A DNA stretch of 64,000 nt from Deinandra increscens subsp. villosa (GCA_039602395.1 JBCNJP010000020.1:25743776-25807775); one strand, 5' to 3'. Positions 46,016-59,372 are shown, numbered from the stretch's first letter. The notes: generated from the sequence alone by a model not told the origin. Numbers and translations: made by a program.

Positions 46016-48718
46016 TGTCACACTCCGACCAATGGCAGAATACGTCGGGGCATGATGATTGTCCAGATGCACACAAACTAAAAATGTCGCGATATTCTTA
46101 ATCAACCCATTTTAAAGATAATTCGAGATTCGTTACAATACATGACATAAATACAACAATAATGAACAATTAGACTTAATTAATTTGGTCACACTAAGTC
46201 GGCATGTGATCCTATGATGTCATCAGCAAGAAGTCGTCAACTAACAGCAATCCTGCAACATGTATAAAATAAAGGTCAACTACGAATAGTTGGTGAGTAA
46301 ACATAGGTTTAGTGTACTACATAGAATAAACGTTTGCGATTCAATGAGTCAAGCAATAATATCCAATCATGATCAACAAGTCATATAACTGATGTGCACC
46401 AAGCCTAGACAGTAAGGAAGCAATCACCCGGCACCCAAGCCAAGGCAGCCCCGGGTGGGTCGTCAGCCAATTGATCTATCATTGTTGCCACGGCTCAAAG
46501 GTTAATGGTACACATGCGATTAGTGATTAGCGATTAGCGACTAGCGAATATCCACACATAGAATCTAACAAGTATCACATAATAGAATATCACACATAGA
46601 GCACATAGAATCGCATAGAATTTGCATAATAAAGAGTTTAGGGTTTTTGAATACTGATACATGTTGCACCCCAAAACATTGAAATGAAAGAGGGGCTATG
46701 AATACTCACCTGATGGAGGAGACACAATCTGAGAGAAAAGACACCACGAAAATGAAGAAGGATAGACTCGATGATAATCTTGACGACTAGCGAGATAAAG
46801 GAAGAATAAATAAATAATTAAATAAATAAAGAGCTTAATTTCACAACACAACCGACTCGACGACTTGTTAGTGATTTGGTGAGGTGATACGTACGATAAG
46901 GGTCCAATCCTAAACTAAAGGTAAGGTCAAAGAGTCATAATTTGACTATTTATATGAAAGTCAAACATAAGTCAACATGGTCAAACAGAGGCCATCATGG
47001 CCAAACATAAGTCAACATGGTCAAACCGAGGTCATCATGGTCAAACATAAGTCAACATGGTCTAACAGGGGTCATCATGGTAAAACATGGTCATAAGCAT
47101 AGCAAATAATTTTATCATGCAAACCTAATCATTTGACATCATCAAACTAGTACATGACATGGGTCTAGTTATTTTTAAGAATATATGACATAATCCTAAA
47201 CATATCTAATCATATGAGACATGTATCTAAACGTTTCATGACAAGAGGGGGCTGATTTTGATCATAATAAACATAGGTCTAACATTAAATATAGAGCATG
47301 ATATAGATCTAGTCGTTTAGAGCATACAAGTCCAACCATAATGTCCAAACACATAGATTTAACCCTAGATGACATGAAAATTGGTAGATCTAATCATTCC
47401 CAATCATAAAAACATAATCTTGATATCAAATCTCATGGGTCAAACCCTAAATAGCATGCATATTGTAGATCTAGGCGATTTATGACATAAAAATCCAATC
47501 TTGTATGAATAAACCCTAGATCTATGTTATATCATCTTGTAAATTCATAGATCTAACCTACTCTCATCATAAAGATGCAACCTTTAGTATTTATTTCATA
47601 GATCTAGTCATAACCAATGTGCAACATGAAGATTTAGCCCTAATGCATCATAATATCTCAAGCTTTATACAAATCTATACATGGATCTAGCATGGATCAT
47701 CAAACACCTCATAGATCTAAACCTAAATTGACATAAATATACAATCTTTGAACATAAAATCCATGGATCTATCAAAAGCAACATAGATCTAAGCATAATC
47801 AAGCATTAAGTTCAGATCTTGATGGAGAAGGAATGAGGGTTTATGGAGCTAAACACATAGATTTGAGTTTACATACCGAAAGGGGGTAAAACCGACTTAA
47901 TCCAAGCAATAAATCATCAAACTTGAGCCCCAAGTCTTCAAGGAATATGATCTCTAAGGTCCATGGTCGTTTTAGGGGTTTTAGAGAGGTTTGGGGGTGA
48001 AAAATGGGGGTTGCATTGACTTAAGAAGCTTAAGTACCAGAAAATTAGGATTCTGTTGATTTTTGCCTTCCTGGCGTATCGCCTAGGGCACCTGGGAGTT
48101 CCAGGTGATACGCCTACAAGTCCCCCGAACCAGAATTTTGCTGATTCACTGTTTTCGCTCAAGTTTATTCGTTTTTCTTCGTTTTTGTGTCCCGTTTTTT
48201 TCCCTCCATTTTTCATTTCCCATCATAAAAACCACATTCAAGCCAATAAAATTGAATATAAACATGTCATATATTGAATTATGATCAACAGTCAATCAAA
48301 CATCACACGTTTTTGGTCGGTTTTGACGTACACATCGATTTTGGGCAATTCACCAACGATTCGCGACTCGATCAAGTGTGTGATTACTCATGACCTGATA
48401 ATTGATTATTAGACTCATAAAAATGTTGAATTTGATATATGGTGACCATATACGAGATTCCCGGTAAACGATGAATCGCGTACCGAAATCGCGTAGAAAT
48501 CGGAAATTGCTTTATTTTCAATTCAAGACACCCAATTTGATTCCAGTTAATCGTAATTAAGTATTCGGTTTCAAAAATCAATTATAACTCATTTAGATTC
48601 ACTAATTAGGGTATAAACACCCAAAAATTCTTCCGGTTCACAATAACTTGTAAATCGGTAAATCACGAAAGTTCAAAATGGATCAGGTTTCTCAATCGGG
48701 TAATTTGCAAATGTTACA
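46016..48718 (-). repeat. LTR, reverse orientation, same family as 9734-12478
   Basis: On the minus strand it starts TGTAACATTTGCAAATTACC and ends GAGTGTGACA, 2.70 kb. It aligns along its length with the solo LTR at 9734-12478. A triple imperfect repeat (AACATAAGTCAACATGGTCA units of about 40 bases) fills 46970-47090. It is followed on the right by probable element interior, so it is a 3' LTR rather than a solo LTR. Confidence 0.7.
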
Positions 48719-49786
48719 GTGTCCCATACTTTAGGGAATTTCGTCCCGAAATTAGAAGACTTTAAAATTTTTAAGAAAAGAATAGTTAAAAGTGTTTTAC
48801 CAAACCAACACATTTGACATTTGAAACCAATCATAGAGTCAGTATAAGAGATTTCACCGAGGATAAAAATATATTCCCGATTGCTAAATCAGTTATATCG
48901 ACACCAAAATCCTTACCCGTCCGCAAGGGTTAGGTTTAGGATGGTGATTAAGGAGAATAGATTGTGATATAGCCGATGATCAGAGACATAACCCACACAC
49001 ACACACTATTCTCGGTCTGACTCTCAATGCACCCTAAAGGAATTACCGATGCTTATATATAGGGTGTACTGCAGCTAACCCACCACATATTTAAACTCTT
49101 TAGTGAGTACTGTTTGTCGGGGAACATCCTATTCTACACCACCAATATCAGACAATCGAGCATGATACAACAAGGTAGGACAACCTACAGAAACTGAGAT
49201 AGGTCTAAAAATTACACTATGACCGGGGGTTTAGGAGACGCAGGTGAGTAATGGATGCAACATGGATTTCTTCAAAGTATCCCAACTCAATCACATAGAT
49301 TCACATTGATCACCATAGAATAAACCAATCCAATACTGATAATACTGATTAACAAAAAAATTTGAGCTTCAGACTTCTTACCCTAACAAAGCGTCAAAAT
49401 CTGGTGTACCGGATGGGTAGCGACCCACATCTGGTTTACCTTACGAGACACAATACCGGGACAGAATCCGAATCAGCCCTCGCTAAAACCTAAGACCTAT
49501 ACCCTACAACCAATATTGATCGTGTGCTAAGCTAGCATCACACACAATCGTCGGTGGCAGTGTGTATGAGTCTCTGATTTAGCAAGAGTAGATTAATGGT
49601 CAACACTCGAATCATCGGTACGCAACTGTACGATTTTAGTGATGAGCACAAAAGGCTTAAAACAAACGATACCCAAAAGAAATCGAGTGCCACGAACTGG
49701 ACGGAAAACCACGCATTGGATGCCATGAGTGATTAATACTCGTTCGGGTGTCATGAGTAGCGTAATCCGAACGGTACGTTTTAGAC
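48719..49786 (-). other. Probable internal 3' end of the reverse-oriented gypsy element
   Basis: Next to the LTR the minus strand reads AATTTCGGGACGAAATTCCC, a phrase common just before the 3' LTR of chromoviruses. Beyond it there are no domains or long frames. The junction with the plus-strand integrase fragment near 49.79 kb is not sharply visible. Confidence 0.4.
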
Positions 49787-50868
49787 AACATGCCTGCTGG
49801 ACAACTGCAACAATTGAAATTACCTGAGTGGAAATGGGAATTAATTATAATGGATTTTGTAACAAGACTCCCTCGAACACGTAATGGGTATGATGCTATA
49901 TGGGTAATTGTTGATTGTTTAACTAAGTCTGCCCATTTTCTACCTTATAATGAAAAGGATTTAGCCCATCTGTATATAAAGGATTTTGTGTCAAAGCATG
50001 GTGTGCCACTATCTATTGTATCCGATCGAGACAGTCGCTTCACTTCTAGGTTCTGGCAAACATTTCAACAAGCATTAGGGACTAAGTTAAATCTTAACAC
50101 TGCATATCATCCTCAGGCGGATGGACAGAGTGAGCGGACAATTTAAACATTAGAAGATATACTACGTGCTTGTGTTATCAAATTTGGAGGTAGTTGGGAT
50201 AACCACTTACCATTAATTGAATCTTACACCAATATTTACCATACCAACATAAAAGTTGCACCATTCGAAGCATTGTATGGTAGAATGTATCTTACTCATT
50301 TATGTTGGTCCGAAGTTGGCGAAGGACAATTAAGTGGACCTGAAATTGTTATGGAAACCACCGTGAAAATTCGTGAGTGGCTAAAAGCGGCTCAAGATAG
50401 ACAAAAGAGTTACACTGATAAGAGACGTAGACCTTTGGAATTTAAATGTTGTGATATGGTGATGTTCAAAATATCACCATGGAAAGGAATAATCAGATTC
50501 GGTAAACGAGGTAAATTGAGCCCTCGTTACATTTGTCCATTTAAAATAATATCCAAAGTAGGAAGTGTGGCTTATCAGTTGGATCTCCATGAAGAATTAA
50601 GTGTCATGTATTTCATGTATCAAATTTGCGTAAATGTCTGGTTGCAGAAGAACTTGCAACCCCAATAAAAGAAATCCATGTGGATGAGAAGCTTAGATTC
50701 ACAGAAAAACCCATTGAAATTCTGGAACGTGTTGTAAAGAGATTAAGACGGAAAAAGATCCTAATGACAAAAGTCAGATGGGAGGCTCGGATTGGTCCCA
50801 AAATTACTTGGGAATAAAAAGAGGACATGAAAAGAAAATACTCCCATTTATTTGAAGCTATAAAAGAG
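49787..50868 (+). pseudogene. Chromovirus integrase and chromodomain fragment
   Basis: The frame begins inside pol (MPAGQLQQLKLPEWKWELI) and shows the integrase core: D in IIMDFVTRLP, D in IVSDRDSRFTS and E in GQSERTI. TAA at 50144 replaces the codon after RTI, with the same frame then running to 50668 (ILRACVIKFGG; LYGRMYLTHLCW; GKLSPRYICPFKI). A frameshift near 50620 moves to NLRKCLVAEELATPIKEI and a chromodomain-like tail (KPIEILERVVKRLRR; VRWEARIGPKITWE), itself cut by a stop near 50816. The chromodomain places it with Tekay/Del-type chromoviruses. The polypurine tract and LTR follow at 50893-50906. Confidence 0.85.
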
Positions 50869-50905
50869 TGAATTCCGAGACGAAATTATCTTAAAGGGGG
50901 AAGAA

Positions 50906-52190
50906 TGTAACACCTGTAAATAAATCATGAATTTGTAAAATAAAAATAAAATAAAATTCTGAAAAAGCAAAATTTGCGGACCGCAAATCTTGGAAGTGGA
51001 AATTGACGGTCCGCGAAGATCACTTTTAGGTTAAACCGGACATCGCAGAAGAAACGGACGCATGGCATTCTCTTTTAAGACTCAAGGACTGTGAATCCTT
51101 GTTTAGCAAAGTGACGACTGAGAAACTGTCCTGGTCATTTGCCCAACTCAGAGAATCCCTAAATCTCCCCCTCTTTGTTCACATGCTCTCATTTGAGCAT
51201 TTTTCTCTAAATAATTCACTCATGTGAGTATGTGTTAATGGTATGAAGCTCAGAACGAATTTTTAGAGACTCATAAGTAAATTTCAAGGGTGATTCTGCT
51301 ACTGAGAGTGTTTGTAGGAAGCCATACTCCAAATATAAGGTATGTAGTCTTGAGATTCATTCATTATATTGCTACAAGTATTGATTTGATATACAATGAA
51401 CCAACACTCATGAATGTGTCTAAATTGTATGGTAATGCCATGGAAAATCTATTACATGCTGAGTTTTCGGAGTTGCAAGTGTTTGGCTCAAGTGTAGAAG
51501 TATCTAAGCACAAGATACACATCTTTGATGCATGTACAAAATACTTATAAATAATTATTATCATAAGTTTTGGGTAGTTCTATGTTTTTCGGTAGGTTAA
51601 ACATTTAAGATTATAGATTGATGATGAAAAACAACCTTAACTAAAGTATTAAATATGAAAAAATACATAAAGTTGCATTTTTCTTGAAGTAGTTAGAAAA
51701 GACGACAAAAGATCATATTTGGTGCTTGTGGGATATTAGTTATAAACACAAGTTTTATGATATAAAATGAATATGATTATGTACAAAAATGAGCTTAAAA
51801 AATGCTTCTTGAGGTATATTATGGCTACTGGAAACATGTAGAATAAAACCCAGCAAGGAAAAGGAGTCAAAACTGAAAAATGTGAAAAACTCAGAAAAAG
51901 ACAAAATAGTCGGGCGCGGACTGCTACCAAGCGGAATGAGAAATCGCGGTCCACAACCCATCACTAAATCCGAGAATCATTATGTTTCTCACGGACCGCT
52001 AGACTGTTTATATATAAATTCGCGGTTAACGAATTCCACTGACCAGAATGTATATTTTTATAAAAATGTAATTATAAAAATTATGATTTATGATTTTGGT
52101 TATGAAATAGTTCTGTTATGAATCTGTGAAACTGATTTGATCTATAAACTCGGTCGGTAATTATGAAAATTACATATATAAGCATTCTAG
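50906..52190 (+). repeat. 3' LTR of the chromovirus, right end truncated
   Basis: Follows the purine tract AAAGGGGGAAGAA and starts TGTAACACCTGTAAATAAATC. It aligns with 40977-42418 but lacks about 70 bases near 51115 and again near 51690. It breaks off after AAGCATTCTAG, where unrelated sequence starts. Confidence 0.75.
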
Positions 52191-52690
52191 TGAGGGAGCA
52201 GCAAGCAACAACGGTTTTTTAGGGGGTGGGGCGCCGATTGGGAGGTGGAAAGAGACAACGCCTGACCGAAGCTATTAAAAGATAAAACCTCTTAATAACA
52301 AATAAAAAATAAATGGCCCAAGCTCTTAAAACGTCTGACCGAATTAGACTTAAGAGGCAATTAATACGTTTTTTGAAAAAACAAACAGGCCCTCACACTT
52401 TTTTTTTATTTTTGTCAAATTGGATTTATTAAATTTAAAGTTTGTGGTATTGGTCGGCACTATTCTCATGTTAGCAAATGTTTCTCAATGAGCCTAATCT
52501 TGGAACTATTCTCTCATTGATCATATGCCCAGGTGGAATTTTTTTATTTTCGATTTCTGTTTAACACCTTAACTCTTTAAGGTCCTACGGCCTTGACTCA
52601 ATGGATGATATAAAATAAAAAATTAAAAACTCTTGTAAGTTTAGGATGATAAACTCGTGTTCCAGATGGATTTTTTTCAACCCATTCTAA
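52191..52690. other. Possible MITE fragment and spacer
   Basis: Begins GAGGGAGCAGC and near 52390 has AACAAACAGGCCCTCA, resembling one end of a small class II element, but the partner end is not convincing. The remainder is AT-rich. Confidence 0.35.
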
Positions 52691-53571
52691 AAATTCCAAT
52701 TTTACACAGTTCATCAAAGACATTAAGCTACAAATAACCACCTGCACAAAACTCCATTTGTGCCCTAGCCGTTTTCAGAAGTCATACGACTTGCATCTTC
52801 GACGTCTGTTGATCACTTGTCCGTCTTCGGGTCTTTGGTTTGCTAGAGTTACTAAAAATAGAAAAACAACCAAAATTGAAAACCCTAATTTGCTATACAA
52901 ATTTCGAATCCCAATGGACCGATAAAACTAAAACCCTAATTTATGGCCTACACGAACCAGAAACATACAAACAAACAACAACACCTAACGGGGTCTAGGC
53001 CGATTACACAACAACAAACAAATCATTGATTTTATAGACACTAAATCGAGTAAAATGAATGACTCGATTTTGGGTTGGTCAATCTGTTGGATACTATAAA
53101 TGTCTAGACCCGATTATCCTATATATTCGGACCGGTTATGATCCGAAAGAGTTACATCGGGTGCAACGAACTATTAGCTAATTAAAGATGTTTCATTGAT
53201 TTTATGATAGATCAATAATATATATTTAATAATATATTAAATGCGCTAGGGTTTATTAATAAACCCTGATGGCTTGAATGGTAGAAGGCCCAAAGGATGT
53301 TTATAAATACATCCTTAAGGCCTGGGTTTTGAGACCCTCCTTAAGCAAAACCGTAATCCTCCACCACACATATATGTGGCCGCCACCTCCACTCTCTTTC
53401 TAGGGTTGGCCGCCACTACTCTATGGCTAACCACCGCCTAGCATTTCATCGCTACTGGTGGTCGCCGCTTAGCAACCGATGTTGTCGTTGTTCACCATCG
53501 TCGGCCACTACCAATAGCCACTGTCGCCACCTCACTTGATCCTAGCCGCTACCTCCTTCTTGGTTGTAGCC
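52691..53571 (+). repeat. Left arm of a large inverted repeat (partner 61684-62447)
   Basis: Aligns in reverse with 61684-62447. Shared landmarks in order are TTTTACACAGTTCATCAA, AACAACACCTAACGG, AACATCTTTAATTA (inverse), CATATATGTGGCCGCCACC and CTTGATCCTAG. The left arm has an extra stretch near 53030-53160, including TGTTGGATACTATAAATG, that the right arm lacks. Confidence 0.7.
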
Positions 53572-53950
53572 GTGGAGGAGACAGCGGAAGAGGCGGATGG
53601 TGGCGGCGCTGCTACTGGATGGTGGCGGCGATCTACGAAGATGGCGACGCGGTAGTAAGACGGCGTTATGGAGATCGACGGCGGATATGGGGCTTTTACA
53701 GTGATCAGCGATGGTGGTGATGAATAGCAACAACTTTAGTGGCCAAGTGGCGGTGACGCGTCAACCAGCGGTGATGGTAGTTAGCTAGAGGCGGCGGTCG
53801 GCCTGCCCTAGAGAGAAGGGGGCAGCTCCTTTGTGGTGTGGTGGATTAGGGTTTTTTTCTTGTGTTTTTCAAACCCTAGCCTATAAGGATGTTTATATAC
53901 ACATCCGTCTAGGCTTTCCACCATCCAAGTCCATCTCATTTATATAAGTC
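53243..53950. repeat. Local foldback within and beyond the left arm
   Basis: GGATGTTTATAAATACATCC and CCTCCACCACAC (53243-53370) recur in inverse form near 53825-53945 (GTGTGGTGGATTAGG; GGATGTTTATATACACATCC). The loop is GC-rich with many GGCGG/CCGCC triplets. Confidence 0.55.
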
Positions 53951-54645
53951 CAATGGACCGGGTCCATTGTCCATTGCACTTTAATTAAATCATTATATTA
54001 CTTATTTAACTTTTTAATAAACAATAATAAAATAACAATAACCAATTAATCAAATCCCCATTTAATTAATCCGCCAATAGTATAAAATACAATTACGCGT
54101 TTATCGTTATTCCTCGTTCTTTAATAATAACTAGTTAGATCAAGTAACTAGTTTTCTATGTTCTTTACACGCGGTCTAACTCTTTCCGGTCTACAACCTA
54201 TGTCACCTGCAACTTCTCAATTAACATCTTCAATTCGATAGCATTTGAAAACATTCTTGTGTTCCACAATCAATTCAATGTTAATGATTAAGCACTAAAT
54301 TAATTGCGGGCTTCCAAAAATTGTGATCGAGATGTTACCGGACTCAAATGATTTCGTTGCAGAATAGAGATTTATCATACAAACGGTGAAAAGATCTTCG
54401 GAATAGAAGACATTGAAGCAAATCAACAAGGATTTATGATGAAAGCGTGGAGTGACGAAGAGACGCCACGTAAGCTTCATAGACATGTTTAAACGTTTTG
54501 ATAGATAATCTTTTGATTGAACGGACTTTTTCTTTTTAAGAATTACTCTAATGAAACACCCGAGTGGATCAGCTATCTCCCCAACACACTCTTCGTGACG
54601 GTGACTTGATCAACGTTTAGTGGTCTTCCTCACCGGCGTGACTAG
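53951..54645. other. Spacer without recognised features
   Basis: AT-rich; no gene, element end or repeat identified. Confidence 0.5.
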
Positions 54646-54930
54646 CGGTGTACCAAAAAACGGTTAACCGAACAAAAAAAAAAACTAAACAACCCAGTAA
54701 AACCCAGGTTTTTTCAACCGGTTAGAAACCGGTTGTTAATTATGATCTTTGCAATTGGTTCCAAACTGTTTTTTTGCTCCGGACTTTAACCAGTCATTTA
54801 TGGGCCGATGGAAAAAATAATCGTTGTGTATTTCCAATGGCATTATAGCCGTTGTTTTTTTTTTCTTTTTTCTTTTTTTGACCCCATAACTCCCCTAACT
54901 AGTACAAATAGGTGGTGAGGGTGTTTGTTA
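54646..54930. mobile_element. hAT-like fragment
   Basis: Begins TAGCGGTGTACCAAAAAACG and has AACCGGTTAGAAACCGGTTG near 54718, like the subterminal repeats of the hAT at 20897. ATTATAGCCGTTG (near 54843) echoes the motif in that element's promoter. No right end found, so only a fragment is claimed. Confidence 0.4.
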
Positions 54931-56418
54931 ACCTTACCACTTCTTTGCACGAGCTTCACCACGAATATGTATTTCCATGTTCACATGGCCTACACAATCC
55001 ATGCAAGGTCAGTTGTTCTTCGTCTCTTGCTCCCTCATCACCTGAACTAATTAAGGTTCCTTACTCGCAATAGAGGTTCATCACCTACGGTAACCACATC
55101 AACAATCATTGTATCACCATTAGTTACTTCGTGACTCCAGCCCTAAAAGAGTTGATTGATCATGATAAGTTGAAGCAATTTCCTTTCTAGAACAACAGCC
55201 ACGACAGAAGATCATTCATGAAATCAGTAGTAGTTTGACTTTGACTTTGGCCCTTTGACCTCCAATCGCCCGAGCTTTTTAAGGTAACAAATGCATATTT
55301 TTCGTTGTTTGTTTGTTGTGGTAGATCTTACAGAAACCCTGTCTGAATCTGATCATACGGAACTCGGATTACATACGATTGGGATTGAAGAATCAGACAT
55401 ATCATGATAAGGTTGTTTTTGTTGTCTCCCAATATCATACGTGACATCGATATGAACTTTCATACTGCTAACTTTCTTTTCGTTTGATCGGGTCTATTTT
55501 GTAACAAATTATATATCACATGATGGATCCGTTTTATAAGTCTTCAACCGTGAAAAAAAATCGAATTTTCTGGTCTGCAAATCTCCATCTTTTCGTTCAT
55601 CTGCAAATCTAGGATAATGTTTTCTGCCCTTTGACGATTCATATGTGACCCTTTGACCAGAAATGAATCTTAACGATCTTCACAACTATTGTGCAAAATG
55701 GTACCACATTTTTTAAAGTGTTTAGAACTTGGGTTTGTTAACCTTAGAACTTTTGTTCTATTATTGTCACTATAAACATCACCTTTATGGTCAACATTGG
55801 TGGTTGCTTCAAACTCAATTTCTTGATGAGGGAAACTTAAATTATTAGCCCAACTTCCCACATAAAAAGTAGTCAATGTGTGCGTTCAACGTCTTTTTTG
55901 AAAGATGATGAAATGTTTTTTTTTTGTTAAATCGACAGATCTTTAGGGCTTTTCGGTTTCGGTCTTTCTTGAAGAACCAAGAACAGGTTTTTGTGACAAA
56001 AATCTTGGTTGAGGCAACTTCTATTAAAGCAAAACTGATATACGTCACATGAAGCAAAACCTTGATTTGAAAATTAATTAATGAAAAATCTAGAAATAAG
56101 CTAGCCATAGCACATAACATATTACCCCACAAAATCACAGAGTTAAATATTTTTTTTGAAAAAATTATGGAAAAACCATTTACTATGCTCTTTTCACGCA
56201 AACACAACCCATTTTCTAGTAGCAGTAGAATATACGATCACATAATAAGGTAAATGCTAAAAAAAATAAAACACAACACAGATATTGATATTTTTAACCA
56301 AGTATTTTAAACGTCAAAATGGGTGTCTTTTAGTGCCTTTTTGACATACATGCTTTTGCAAGAATGAATTCATGACAACTTTGTCAAGCAACGAGGTTTA
56401 AATGTTTAGTGAATATAT
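54931..56418. other. Spacer without recognised genes
   Basis: Short open frames on the minus strand (55670-56207) match nothing I know. No element ends seen. Confidence 0.45.
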
Positions 56419-57430
56419 TTGGGGGGATCAAATACATATGGCATCATTGGAAGATCTTGTTCGTCGAACACATCAATCCAACGCTTCCTGCCTCTTGCCA
56501 TGAAAGACCAAGCAAACCCATGCTTTGTGATACACCATGAGTTTGGAAAAGTGCTCAACTGAAACCAAATAAAAAAATTTGTACTTTACGATTTCAACAT
56601 GTTTTCATATGATCATATCCAAAATGCTACGTGAACCGGTACGGTATACTCAACATTAAGCTTAGCAAATGGATGAACGGGTCAAAATAGCTTGTTCTAG
56701 AAACATATAAATTTTATGAGCTGAAAAACGGTCCGCCTTATAACAATTGGCAGTTGAGTGGCAGTGATGGCGATGTGATGTGGTGGAAATCACGAACCCA
56801 TACGCAATTAGTTTAGTTTTAAACCAAATCAACCCCATTCTTCAAAAATATGTAGCAGTTAAGTTACCACCCTCTCAACAAACTTATATTTTCATACCAA
56901 AATTTGCGATTAGTAACCAATGTATTTGGGAGGGATCAAATACATATGGCATTATTGTAAGATCTTGTTTGTCGAACACATCAATCAAACGCTTCCTGCC
57001 TCTTGCCGTGGAAGACCTAACAAACCCATGCTTTGTGATACACCATGAGTTTGGAAACGTGCTCAACAAAAACCAAACAAAAAAACAAATATTATACTTC
57101 ACAATTTCAACATGCTTTTATATGATCATATCCTAAATGCTACATGAACCGGTACGGTATACTCAACATTAAGCCTAGCAAATGGATTGACAGGTCAAAA
57201 CAACTTGTTCTAGAAACATATAAATTTTGTGAGCTGAAAATGGGTCCGCCTTAAAACAGGTGGTGGTTGAGTGGTAGTGATGGTGATGTGATGTGGCAGC
57301 AATCGCGGACCCATAAGCAGTTAGTTTTAAACCAAATCAACCCCATTTTTTTAAAATATGTTGCAGTTAAGTTACCACCCTCTCAACAAACTTATATTTT
57401 CATACCAAAATTTGCAATTAGTAACCAATG
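56419..57430. repeat. Tandem duplication, two copies of a 508-base unit
   Basis: Landmarks recur at a constant 508-base offset: ATCAAATACATATGGCAT at 56427 and 56935, and TTAGTAACCAATG ending at 56922 and 57430. The unit contains the last exon of the ARP8-like sequence on the minus strand plus part of its preceding intron. Confidence 0.85.
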
Positions 57431-58103
57431 ACTGCAACAACATGATTACCAATGATTAATGTAATTTGGAAATAATGTAATTATTTTGCAACTATATTTA
57501 GTGGTAAATTGGGAATTTGGTAAACATAAGTCACCTTGCAGATAAGTTTTGCCTCGTGCCATGCAGAATCCGCCCCATAAGGAGGTGGAACAACATTTAT
57601 TCCATCGGTTATGGAAGGAGTATATGCGTTTCCTTGTTTAATCTTTCTGCAAGATGGAAAGCGCATCCAATTCTATTTTCATATGGACGCGATTTGTACA
57701 CAACAAACTTAAACAATCGTCTAGTATTTATCATTGATACTCAAAATAAACTATATTTGCCAATCCTGGTAAGCATGATGTACCTCTAGCCAATACAATG
57801 GTCTTGAACCAACTACCATCAACGATCAACTCGGCATCATGACAATGGTTGATACAAAGCGCTACTGTCTGGTGCAGCCCCATTGATGCGTCCGTGTACC
57901 CAAAAAATTGATATTGATAAACAATAAAATGAATCTAAAAAGTAATAAAAAAGTTGTACATAGGATTAGGAAAAGTCTCGTACGCACATTCCTGCAATAC
58001 GTGGTTGGAACAAAATCTCTCCTGTTTGAAAACACTCTCGTTTGAGAGCAAATTGACCTCCACCCGCAAGTTCATATGATACTTCGATATCTTTGCATAA
58101 CTC
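56936..58103 (-). pseudogene. ARP8-like 3' exons, left arm of the palindrome
   Basis: Minus-strand exons of an actin-related protein. Exon at 58103-57987 reads ELCKDIEVSYELAGGGQF and ECFQTGEILFQPRIAGM with no lesion. The next (about 57893-57760) reads DASMGLHQTVALCINHC and GSWFKTIVLARG. The third (about 57650-57535) has a frameshift after HILLP and then ITDGINVVPPPYGADSAWH. The last exon (about 57070-56940) reads LSTFPNSWCITKHGF and is duplicated at 56.42-56.56 kb. I match these to the C-terminal actin fold of ARP8 (F-box actin-related protein). Introns are kept, so it arose by DNA duplication, not from mRNA. Confidence 0.65.
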
Positions 58104-58293
58104 GGCTTCGTAATCAAGAACAACATATCAAAGTATGCTTCAAATATTTTAATAAATGTCAGGTTGCATGCATGGATGCATATTGATCACGTGAGTTGAT
58201 GAATGGGTCTTATGAATGCAGCCATGCATACAACCTGACATTTATTAAAATATTCAAAGCATACTTTAATATATTGCTCTTGATTACGAAGCC

Positions 58294-59372
58294 GAGTTAT
58301 GCAAAGATATCAAAGCATCATATGAAGTTGCGGGTGCAAGTCAATTTACTCTCAAACGAGAGTGTTTTCAAACAGGAAAGGTTTTGTTCCAACCACGTAT
58401 TGTAGGAATGTGCGTACGAGACTTTTCCTTAGCCTTTGTACAACTTTTTATTACTTTTTAGATTCATTTTATTGTTTATCAATATCAATCTTTTGGGTAC
58501 AAGGACGCAGCAACGGGGCTGCACCAGGCAGTAGCGATTTGTATCCACCATTGTCATGATGTCGAGTTGATCGTTAATGGTAGTTGGTTCAAAACCATTG
58601 TATTGGCTGGAGGTACATCATACTTACCAGGATTGGCAGGTATAGTTTATTATGAGTATCATTGATAAATACTAGACGATTGTTTAAATTTGTTGTGTAC
58701 ATACCGCGTCAATATGAAATTTGAATTGGATGTGCTATCCATCTTGCAAAAAGATTAAATAGGGAACTGGATGTACTCCTTCCACAGCCAATAGCCGATG
58801 GAATAAAAGTAGTTCCACCTTCTTATGTGGTGGATTCTGCATGGCATGGGACAAAACTTATCAGCGAGGTGAGTTATGTTTACCAAATTCTCAATTTACC
58901 ACTATATATATAGTTGCAAAATAATTAAATTATTACCAAATTGCATTAATCAATGGTAATCATGTTGCAGCAGTCATTAGTTACTAATTGCAAATTTTGG
59001 TATGAAAATATAAGTTTGTTGAAAGGGTGGTAACTTAACTGCTACATATTTTTAAAGATTGGGGTTGATTTAGTTTAAATTTAAAACTAAAACTAATTGC
59101 TTATGGGTCTGCAATTGCCGCCACATCACAGCGGCATTACTGCCACTCAACCACCACCTGTTTTAAGGCGGAAAATGTATATGTTTCTAAAACAAACTAT
59201 TTTAACCCGTTAATCCATTTGCCAAGCTTAATGTTGAGTATAATGTACCGGTTAACGTAGTATTTTGGATATGATCATATGAAGACATGTTGAAATTATG
59301 AAGCATAATATTTGTTTTTTTGTTTGGTTTCAGTTGAGCATGTTTCCAAACTCATGGTATATCACAAAGTAG
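58294..59372 (+). pseudogene. ARP8-like 3' exons, right arm of the palindrome
   Basis: Plus-strand exons 58294-58410 (ELCKDIKASYEVAGASQF), 58504-58639 (DAATGLHQAVAICIHHCHD; GSWFKTIVLAGGTS), 58750-58868 (ERLNRELDVLLPQPIADG; VVDSAWHGTKLISE) and 59334-59372 (LSMFPNSWYITK then TAG). Phases agree between exons. Lesions: the third exon's acceptor is GCAA instead of the GCAG seen in the left arm, and TAG follows ITK where relatives go on. The upstream two thirds of the gene, including any F-box, is absent. ARP8 is a nucleolar actin relative in Arabidopsis. This copy is a pseudogene. Confidence 0.68.

Noticed and set aside
58196..58559. Open frames on the plus strand in the right palindrome arm
   Set aside because: They are in the wrong frame; the real ancestral frame is the ARP8-like one, which includes intron stops.
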